DNA of 11,201 bases from an uncultured Collinsella sp. (GTDB lineage: Bacteria > Actinomycetota > Coriobacteriia > Coriobacteriales > Coriobacteriaceae): the NCBI GenBank assembly GCA_900544385.1, contig UQVD01000065.1, forward strand, positions 1-11,201. The letters run 5' to 3'. The notes beneath the pieces are model-generated. The model was given only the letters and a program-made list of their open reading frames with translations, did no database searches and had not been told where the DNA came from. The position numbers and the translations under genes were made by a program. This document shows positions 1-5,422 of the stretch, one piece after another. The stretch's first letter is position 1. The number at the start of each line of letters is the position of its first letter.

Positions 1-46
1 AGATACTGATCGGTCTCGTGGGCTCGGAGATGTGTATAAGAGACAG
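1..46 (+). other. Illumina Nextera P7/i7/Read-2 adapter remnant (not genomic)
   Basis: Positions 13-46 match the 34-nt Nextera Read-2 transposase adapter, including the 19-bp Tn5 mosaic end (AGATGTGTATAAGAGACAG) at 28-46. Positions 1-4 (AGAT) match the end of the P7 oligo, and positions 5-12 (ACTGATCG) sit where the 8-nt i7 index belongs; from memory this is the Nextera XT N727 index. Genomic sequence therefore begins at 47. Any open frame starting inside 1-46 is artificial. Confidence 0.97.
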
Positions 47-879
47 GTACCGCCCGAAAGGCGACCATGCTTGTTCAGGTACACACCGCACACGTACAGG
101 ATCTGGTCGCCATCGACCACGCGGCCGCGCTCGTCCACGGCCAGGCAGCGGTCGGCATCGCCGTCGTAGGCAAAGCCCACGTCCAGGCCCTGCTCCACTA
201 CGTGGCGCTGCAGACGCTCCATATGCATGGAGCCGCAGTCCACATTGATGTTAAAGCCATCGGGCGCTGCATTGATTACACGCACATCGGCGCCCAGCGC
301 ATCGAACACCGGCTTGGCCACCGAGGATGCCGAGCCGTTGGCGCAGTCGATGCCGATCTTGACGCCCTGCAGTGAAAAGTTCGCGCTGGCGATGAGCGAG
401 GCAATATAGCGGTTGCGACCCTGCATGTAGTCGACCGTGGCACCGATGTGGTTGCCCGTGGCCAGCGACACCTCGCTCTTGCCATCGATGTAATCCTCGA
501 TGAGCTCCAGCACGTCCTCGTCCATCTTAAAGCCGTCGCTGTTGACGAGCTTAATGCCGTTATCGCAAAACGGGTTGTGGCTCGCACTGATCATGATGCC
601 GCAATCGAAGCAGCCCTCCACGGTCTGATGCGCCACGCCCGGAGTGGGGATCACGTGCAGCATGTAGGCGTCCGCACCGCTCGCGACCAGGCCACTCACC
701 AGCGCCGCCTCGAACATATAGCTCGAACGACGCGTGTCCTTGCCCACGATCACGCGCGCCTTGGCCCCGCGGTTGGCGCCGTAATACCAGCCCACAAAGC
801 GGCCGATCTTATAAGCGTGCTCTACCGTCAGCCCAACGTTGGCCTCACCGCGAAAGCCGTCGGTGCCAAAGTACTTCAT
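47..879 (-). CDS. glmM: Phosphoglucosamine mutase GlmM, N-terminal 277 codons (cut by contig end)
   Basis: GlmM interconverts glucosamine-6-phosphate and glucosamine-1-phosphate in the cytoplasm, on the way to UDP-GlcNAc and peptidoglycan. The product begins MKYFGTDGFRGEA, the usual family start. It carries the phosphoserine loop ISASHNPFCDNGIK, with the catalytic serine at residue 100, and the metal-binding loop DGDADR at residues 239-244 (Asp239, 241 and 243). The start is ATG at 879-877 with RBS AAGGAG at 885-890, 5 nt away. The family is about 445 residues long, so roughly the last 170, including the phosphate-binding C-terminal domain, are missing. The loss coincides with the adapter junction and is an assembly edge. 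The frame is open and undamaged throughout. It lies downstream of the DUF4012 gene on the same strand, with a hairpin between them. Other phosphohexomutases are possible, but the start motif and the ASHNP context favour GlmM strongly. Confidence 0.95.
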
Positions 880-898
880 GCGCTCTCCTTACAAAATA

Positions 899-925
899 GG
901 GGCGAACAGATTGCCTGTCCGCCCC
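899..925 (-). terminator. Hairpin between DUF4012 gene and glmM; intrinsic terminator or leader attenuator
   Basis: An 11-bp stem (one G-U pair) with a 5-nt loop lies in the 83-bp gap. Read on the minus strand it is followed by TATTTTG, a short and imperfect U-run. It ends 8 nt before the glmM Shine-Dalgarno sequence. The orientation fits termination or attenuation of transcription coming from the DUF4012 gene. The weak U-tract means leaky termination, or a role in RNA processing or stability, is equally possible. Confidence 0.6.
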
Positions 926-962
926 AAAATGGTACTCGATTATCTGCGCTACCAGAAAAACC

Positions 963-3275
963 CTACGCCGACGCGCTGTCGCGAGCCGCCTGGCATGTAG
1001 GAGTCTGACGCAGCGTAAGCGGCTTGTCCCCCGCCTCGGCCGACGTGGTCAGCGTATACGTGATCGTCGTCGTCTCGCCAGCATGCAGGTCAACGGTGCC
1101 CGAATAGAAGGGGATTCCATGCCACGTAGCGGCGCCAAGACCAAACTGTGTGCCCTCAACCGTAAGGTCACTGATGTTGCCGCCCGTCGGGGCAAACAAC
1201 GAGACATTCAGGCGTTCGTCGTCACGCGCGGCATCGGGTGCGCTCGCCGCAACGTAGTCGGGCAGCTTGCCTGCCTCCTCCTGCGTCATGATGTTCGTCA
1301 GAGTAACGGTGATGCGATACGAGCACGTGCCGTCGCCGTTCTTGATGCCCTGGCCGATCTGCGTGTCGGCGTTCAGATACCAGTCGAGCTTGGAGAAGCT
1401 CAGGTTGTTAAAGTAAACGCCGGCAACGGGATCGGCACTCGGATCATCCGGATCGGGCAGCGAAGCGTCAATGCCCGTCTCTTTGATGGCATTCTGCTCA
1501 TCATCGTTTCTCATCCAAGCAATCAGACGGCCCTCTTCGGCACCGCGCTCGAATGCACCGACAAGCTTTGTAACGTCGACGTCACCGATGCCACCGAGAA
1601 TCTTGTCGAAGGCGGCGCTGGCAACAGCCGCAAAGATGCCGTCCGATTCCTCGACCGGATAGTTCCAATACACATCGTGCATGAGAACCTTCGCCGCGTT
1701 GGTACCGTCGACGACCGTACCATCAGGCAGCGAGACATTACCGACAAGGCCCAGCAGGTACTGCAAGAACACCGGATCGATGCCGACGACGCCATCAACG
1801 TCCTGCCCATACTGGGACTTCCACAGCGCGGCGACACGCTGCGAGTTGCGGGGCCAATCAGGCGAATAGGTATTGCCCGAGTTGTACAGGTTGCTGTGGT
1901 TGCCGAACAGCGCCTCATCCTCTTCGTCGACGCTCTCGACTGCCTCATCCTCGCTGAGTCCAATGCGGGGAACAAACTCGCCAATCGACATCTGGCCGTC
2001 GGTGACCGAAATCAGGCCCTGCGAACCGCCAAAGCCGCCGCAGGCACGAATCTCGACGTTGTTCATGGCGTACACAAGGTAGTTGCGCGTCTGGCCGTTG
2101 GCGCCGAGCATCTGGGGAAGGACGGGGGCGACCTTCTCCGCCGCGTCAACCGCGCCGTTGAGGGTGGCAAAGCCGTCCTTGGCCTTATCGACCAGCTCAG
2201 TCACCTGGGAAATATGAGTATCGCCAATGCCCTGGATCTTCTCGTTGGCGCTCTTGAACACCTTCGAGCTGCTGGAAAGCGAATCGGCGACCGCCTGCAG
2301 CGCGGATACGTTAATCATACCGTCCTGGAACAGCTTGCCGGGCGTGGCCTGCGAAAGGTTATCGGCCATGGGAACCAGCGCGTTGCTCGAGACATCGGAC
2401 AGGGCATCAATCATGGTGCGGGCTGCGTTGATGTCACTGCCATACACCGGGATAAACGAAGCCGCCGTCCACAGCGGGCTCGAAGTCTCCGCCTTCATGC
2501 TGTCGCAGAGCTCATCGATCTTCTTCGCGTCGTCAGGCAGCGTCGAAAAATCGCCCGACGTGACCTTGTCCTTAAGGCCACCGACAATCTCGACAGCCTC
2601 CTTCGCTTCGCTCTTTACGGTCTTTGCCGAGTTAAGCAGCATAAAGCCGCTTGCGCCAAGCGCAACGAGAAGCACCACGACCACAGCGGCAATAATGGCG
2701 CCAGTGTGACGCTTTTTGCACTCGCCCTTGCGATGGCGATGACGGACCAGACCGCCAGAGGTCGAACTCGACGAAGCGTCGCTACCGTAGTTCAAGCCAA
2801 AATCGTAATAATCTTCCTTGGAACCCGAGCCCGCAAACTCGGTACCGCTATCATCCAGGCGGGCGAACGTGCCAGTCTCGGAGGCGCCGGTGTAAATCGT
2901 GCCAAGGTTACCTGTAAGCCCCGCGCCACCGGAAGAGGGAGTATTGTTGGCGGCCTTGCCGGCATTAACGTTGCCGGCGGTATTCGCGGCGTTGGCAGCA
3001 CCTGCGTTGTTCGCAGGTACCGAAGGAGCCCCGCTCGGCTGCGACGTGGAGGTTGCACCGCCCGCAAAGACATTCCCTCTTGCACGGCCGGTCTTTTTTG
3101 CCTTTTGAGACTGCTCGTACAGAGCGGTAAACATCGCCGTCTCGCCCGGGGACACGCGCTTAGCGGAACCGCCCTGTCCAGCGCCGCCCGGCGTGCCGGC
3201 CTTACCAGCCCCGTTCGGACGCGGCGGAACTGCAGGACGGCCGCTATCGCCGCCCTTAAAGTGATTACCAGCCAT
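963..3275 (-). CDS. DUF4012-domain single-pass membrane protein, function unknown
   Basis: A 770-residue protein. Residues 1-180 are Gly/Ala/Asn/Ser-rich and look disordered. A basic stretch (RHRHRKGECKKRH, about 178-190) precedes one transmembrane helix at about 191-215, so by the positive-inside rule the N-terminus is cytoplasmic and the large C-terminal part is outside. Residues about 396-700 resemble DUF4012: YLVYAMNNVEIRACGGFGGS near 399-418, then an LWKSQYGQDVDGVVGIDPVFLQYLL-like segment near 484-508 split around the conserved DGV-IDP core. The region before it (about 216-390) is predicted to be helical. The chosen start is the ATG at 3275-3273, with GAGGA 9 nt upstream; an in-frame TTG at 3302 would add nine residues and has no better RBS. 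DUF4012 is common in Actinobacteria and Gram-positive cell-envelope loci, but I know of no established activity. Position next to glmM is suggestive of an envelope role only by context. Confidence 0.88.
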   Translation of the reverse strand: MAGNHFKGGDSGRPAVPPRPNGAGKAGTPGGAGQGGSAKRVSPGETAMFTALYEQSQKAKKTGRARGNVFAGGATSTSQPSGAPSVPANNAGAANAANTAGNVNAGKAANNTPSSGGAGLTGNLGTIYTGASETGTFARLDDSGTEFAGSGSKEDYYDFGLNYGSDASSSSTSGGLVRHRHRKGECKKRHTGAIIAAVVVVLLVALGASGFMLLNSAKTVKSEAKEAVEIVGGLKDKVTSGDFSTLPDDAKKIDELCDSMKAETSSPLWTAASFIPVYGSDINAARTMIDALSDVSSNALVPMADNLSQATPGKLFQDGMINVSALQAVADSLSSSSKVFKSANEKIQGIGDTHISQVTELVDKAKDGFATLNGAVDAAEKVAPVLPQMLGANGQTRNYLVYAMNNVEIRACGGFGGSQGLISVTDGQMSIGEFVPRIGLSEDEAVESVDEEDEALFGNHSNLYNSGNTYSPDWPRNSQRVAALWKSQYGQDVDGVVGIDPVFLQYLLGLVGNVSLPDGTVVDGTNAAKVLMHDVYWNYPVEESDGIFAAVASAAFDKILGGIGDVDVTKLVGAFERGAEEGRLIAWMRNDDEQNAIKETGIDASLPDPDDPSADPVAGVYFNNLSFSKLDWYLNADTQIGQGIKNGDGTCSYRITVTLTNIMTQEEAGKLPDYVAASAPDAARDDERLNVSLFAPTGGNISDLTVEGTQFGLGAATWHGIPFYSGTVDLHAGETTTITYTLTTSAEAGDKPLTLRQTPTCQAARDSASA

Positions 3276-3424
3276 AAAGAAATCCTCGCAATTGAGTCGC
3301 AATGAAAAAGTCCATAACGTTACTATTTTATGGCATTTTGAGCATCGACAGCTAAACTCCAGACACGGACATCAATTGGCGAAAATGCGGCACAACACCT
3401 TTTCTGTCTTGGCGGCGGCGTCAA

Positions 3425-4447
3425 CTACACCGTGAGGAACATCATCACGATGATCATGGCAAAGCCGATAAGGTCGGTCGGCAAAAACACCGTGCCCAGC
3501 ATAACGGCGCTGGTGATGGTCGCCGAAACCGGCTCCACAGTTCCGATGAGGCTCGCACGCACCGAGCCGATGTCCTTAACGCCCTGCATATAGAGCATGT
3601 AAGCAAAAAACGAGCCGATAACCACGAACACCGCGAGCGCCTCGATACCGGCGGCATCGAGCGCCGGCATATGCGCCCAGGGCTGCACGAAGACGCACGA
3701 GACCACGCCCGCCGTGAGCATTGCCGAGCCCGTGACGATGGGGCTACCGTATTCGGGCAGGATCTTGGCGGGAATCACCGCCATACACGCGGCGCTGACC
3801 GCACACATAAGACCTGCTGCCAGGCCAAGCGGCGAGATATTCAGGCTGGTGGGGTCGCCGCCGGTGGCGATTAAAAAGGTTCCACCCAGAGCTAGGCCAA
3901 TGCCGATGACTTCGCGAGTACGCGGCATGCGGCGATCGATCACGCAGGTGTAGCCCATGATGATAACGAGCTGCAGGCACTGGAGCACCGTCGCGGTTCC
4001 GGCGTTCGTCAGGCGCACGGCCGAAAGATAGCAAAACTGGTTGAACAGCAGGCCAAAGGCGGTAAAGAGCAGCAGCTGCTTACGATCGGCGGGTGTAGTC
4101 CAGAGCTTAATCAGGCGCTCGCGGTCGCGCGTAACAACCACGGCCATAAAGAGTAGACCGGCGAGAATCTGACGCACGCTCATAAGCCACAAGGTGTCGA
4201 CGTGGTAGGTATCGAACAGAAAGCTCGCGCTGGTGCCCGAGAAGCCCCAAAACGAACCGCCCACCAGCGTAGCCAAGACGCCCGTGATCATCTTGCGCGT
4301 CGAAGCGCTGTTCAGGCGGTCGCGCCATGCGCGACGGGTGTTGCGGCTGAGCTCGTCGGTGCCCTCGGGCACATCAATGTTCGATATATCGGTCATCGGC
4401 ACCGAAGCCCCTGCGCCTTCGACCTGCTCGGCACACTCTTTGCTCAT
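3425..4447 (-). CDS. EamA/DMT-superfamily transporter
   Basis: A 340-residue integral membrane protein with about ten predicted helices arranged as two EamA repeats, at about residues 55-195 and 208-338. A hydrophilic N-terminal tail of about 50 residues precedes them. Typical signatures are the GGSFWGFSGTSASF opening helix, the short loop with LTNAGTATVLQCLQLV near 146-161, and GSVRASLIGTVEPVSA near 294-309, which matches the conserved second-repeat motif. The family exports or imports small metabolites (amino acids, nucleotide-sugar-like or drug-like molecules), and the substrate cannot be read from the sequence. The start is ATG at 4447-4445 with RBS GGGGGAG at 4452-4458, 4 nt away; a frame extension upstream to 4654 lacks an RBS and crosses the structured leader. 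The protein ends almost directly after the last helix. The gene is transcribed toward the DUF4012 gene, 149 bp away, with no clear terminator between them. Confidence 0.9.
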   Translation of the reverse strand: MSKECAEQVEGAGASVPMTDISNIDVPEGTDELSRNTRRAWRDRLNSASTRKMITGVLATLVGGSFWGFSGTSASFLFDTYHVDTLWLMSVRQILAGLLFMAVVVTRDRERLIKLWTTPADRKQLLLFTAFGLLFNQFCYLSAVRLTNAGTATVLQCLQLVIIMGYTCVIDRRMPRTREVIGIGLALGGTFLIATGGDPTSLNISPLGLAAGLMCAVSAACMAVIPAKILPEYGSPIVTGSAMLTAGVVSCVFVQPWAHMPALDAAGIEALAVFVVIGSFFAYMLYMQGVKDIGSVRASLIGTVEPVSATITSAVMLGTVFLPTDLIGFAMIIVMMFLTV

Positions 4448-4503
4448 TCCACTCCCCCGAAACAGTCTGGAAGCAATTCGGCTTACCTTACCACGGCGAA
4501 GGC

Positions 4504-4550
4504 ACCAGCTGGAGGCTTGTCCGCTTATCGGTAGGACAATTCCGCAGGTG
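4504..4550 (-). promoter_or_regulatory. Structured leader element upstream of EamA gene
   Basis: In the 5' leader of the transporter, an inner 6-bp stem (TTGTCC 4517-4522 with GGACAA 4534-4539, 11-nt loop) sits inside an outer stem (CACC 4504-4507 with GGTG 4547-4550, continuing inward through short pairs with single mismatches). It lies 57 nt before the start codon and about 45 nt before the RBS. It does not match a riboswitch class I recognise. No U-tract follows it, so it is not a plain terminator. The regulatory role is inferred. Confidence 0.35.
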
Positions 4551-4678
4551 TCTTTCCATAGCTCGATACCGCAATGGCCTTGCATTATGCGACAGCCAAA
4601 TCGCGGCAACAGGCTCTTTTGAAATGGATACGACAAAGCCCCCGAATTCCACAATGTAAGCGATTTTTAAAAATGTTC

Positions 4679-4707
4679 TTGCCACCGAGTTCAGGCTCCG
4701 TTATATT
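4679..4707 (+). promoter_or_regulatory. Housekeeping-type promoter of tRNA-Val
   Basis: The -35 is TTGCCA (4679-4684) and the -10 is TATATT (4702-4707), separated by exactly 17 bp; each matches the consensus at 5 of 6 positions. Transcription should start near 4714, about 23 nt before the mature tRNA. An AT-rich 12-bp palindrome (ATTTTTAAAAAT, 4663-4674) just upstream of the -35 could act as an UP element, as is common for stable-RNA promoters. Confidence 0.8.
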
Positions 4708-4736
4708 ATCCCTTGCGCGCTTGCGCACCCTTGATC

Positions 4737-4811
4737 GGGCGTTTAGCTCAGGGGGAGAGCGCTTCCCTGACACGGAAGAGGTCAGAAGTTCAAATCTTCT
4801 AACGCCCACCA
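4737..4811 (+). tRNA. tRNA-Val (anticodon GAC)
   Basis: A complete 75-nt cloverleaf. The acceptor stem is GGGCGTT (4737-4743) with AACGCCC (4801-4807). The D stem is GCTC/GAGC (4746-4749, 4757-4760). The anticodon stem is CTTCC/GGAAG, with loop CTGACAC and anticodon GAC at 4769-4771. The variable loop has 5 nt. The T stem is AGAAG/CTTCT with loop TTCAAAT. The discriminator is A4808 and CCA is encoded at 4809-4811. The anticodon reads GUC and GUU valine codons. The gene stands alone with its own promoter and terminator. Confidence 0.97.
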
Positions 4812-4819
4812 AATGTTCG

Positions 4820-4857
4820 CAGCTCAGAGGCTATGTCCTCTGAGCTGTTTTGTTTTA
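4820..4857 (+). terminator. Intrinsic terminator after tRNA-Val
   Basis: An 11-bp perfect stem (CAGCTCAGAGG, 4820-4830, with CCTCTGAGCTG, 4837-4847) and a 6-nt loop are followed by the T-rich run TTTTGTTTTA. It lies 8 nt after the tRNA CCA end. This is a textbook Rho-independent terminator on the plus strand. Confidence 0.93.
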
Positions 4858-5137
4858 CTACCAAGCACGCCGTCAAATATGCCAGCAAATATTGATCCAA
4901 GGTCCCCGTAGAGGTGCCGGCAGGTTGCATACGTCCTGGCCGACCGTGACCGCAACATGTTGGTCAAGCATAATCTTTTGGATTCTTTTGGCGTGAGCGG
5001 CTTGGTTTTGGTAGGATTTGTCAGCGGCTTGACTAAGGGGGTTTTATAACTGCCATGCAGGTAGCCGTGTTGGTAACGTTTTACCGACTTGCCAAGAACC
5101 CCTCATAATTAATGCGTCTGCAAAATGACTAATTGCT
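4858..5137. other. Intergenic region with no gene recognised
   Basis: No open frame here has a convincing RBS or a recognisable product. The stretch contains a short direct repeat (AGCGGCTTG at 4996-5004 and 5023-5031). It also contains a nested inverted-repeat structure at 5037-5102. Its inner hairpin is TTGGTAA/TTACCGA (5070-5076, 5081-5087, loop CGTT). Next out is an imperfect GGTAG/CTTGCC stem, and outermost is GGGGTT/AACCCC (5038-5043, 5097-5102). No T-run follows on either strand, so it is not a terminator. It may be a remnant or an unidentified structured element. Confidence 0.5.
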
Positions 5138-5150
5138 TTGACCTGCTGAA

Positions 5151-5166
5151 ACACTATATGTTGTGT
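5151..5166 (+). promoter_or_regulatory. NrdR box 1 upstream of nrdD
   Basis: ACACTATATGTTGTGT matches the NrdR-box consensus ACACWATATATWGTGT at 15 of 16 positions (G for A at the tenth). NrdR is the zinc-finger/ATP-cone repressor of ribonucleotide reductase genes. The site ends exactly where the proposed -35 (TTGACC) begins. The nrdR gene itself is not in the window. Confidence 0.88.
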
Positions 5167-5196
5167 TTGACCTAAAAAAAGAATACAGGATATAGA
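5167..5196 (+). promoter_or_regulatory. Candidate nrdD promoter between and over the NrdR boxes
   Basis: The -35 is TTGACC (5167-5172) and the -10 is TATAGA (5191-5196), with an 18-bp spacer that includes a run of A. Transcription would start near 5203, giving a leader of about 220 nt before nrdD. The -10 lies inside the second NrdR-like site, so a bound repressor would block RNA polymerase directly. A second TTGACC at 5138-5143 has no -10 at workable spacing. Confidence 0.6.
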
Positions 5197-5198
5197 TG
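5183..5198 (+). promoter_or_regulatory. NrdR box 2 (degenerate)
   Basis: ATACAGGATATAGATG matches the 16-bp consensus at 10 positions, including the central ATATAG core. On sequence alone it is weak. It starts exactly 32 bp after box 1 (16-bp spacer), the three-turn phasing known for paired NrdR boxes in other bacteria, which makes a true partner site likely. Confidence 0.6.
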
Positions 5199-5202
5199 CC
5201 TC

Positions 5203-5422
5203 TTTGTCGTATGATAGATGGCGGACAGAGAACGAGGACCTTATTCGCCCCATTTGGATGGATCTTCGAGCCCCTTGATTGGCTGCGAGGATTGTCCGCA
5301 TGAGGGCCTATGGTTTTCGAAAACACAGATTGCGCGACGGCGCCGCAAGACAGGGGCAAGCCCTGCCGGGCATCGTTTGGCTCTGAAGCGCAATACGATT
5401 TCGACGCGAAAGAGGCAAGAGG
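5203..5422 (+). promoter_or_regulatory. Long 5' leader of nrdD, possibly structured
   Basis: About 220 nt lie between the inferred transcription start and the nrdD ATG. Visible elements are a perfect 7-bp long-range pairing GCGGACA (5221-5227) with TGTCCGC (5293-5299), a 12-bp palindrome GTTTTCGAAAAC (5313-5324), and a small hairpin CAGGG/CCCTG at about 5351-5365. No cobalamin-riboswitch signature or other named motif was recognised. An open frame running from 5218 into nrdD in another register has no good RBS. The RBS of nrdD is AAGAGG at about 5410-5415, 7-8 nt before the ATG. Confidence 0.4.

Noticed and set aside
18..1008. Plus-strand open frames over the left end (18-248, 67-375, 448-1008)
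   Set aside because: The first begins inside the sequencing adapter; all are antisense to glmM, whose motifs are unmistakable on the minus strand.
1083..3305. A 740-codon plus-strand open frame over the DUF4012 gene
   Set aside because: It is antisense to a gene with a recognisable domain, RBS and membrane topology. Its translation is Arg/Ala/Val-rich with no family resemblance, as expected from high-GC codon bias on the opposite strand.
5203..5422. Cobalamin riboswitch in the nrdD leader
   Set aside because: The conserved B12-box core was not found; the GC-rich hairpin near 5351-5365 alone is not evidence.
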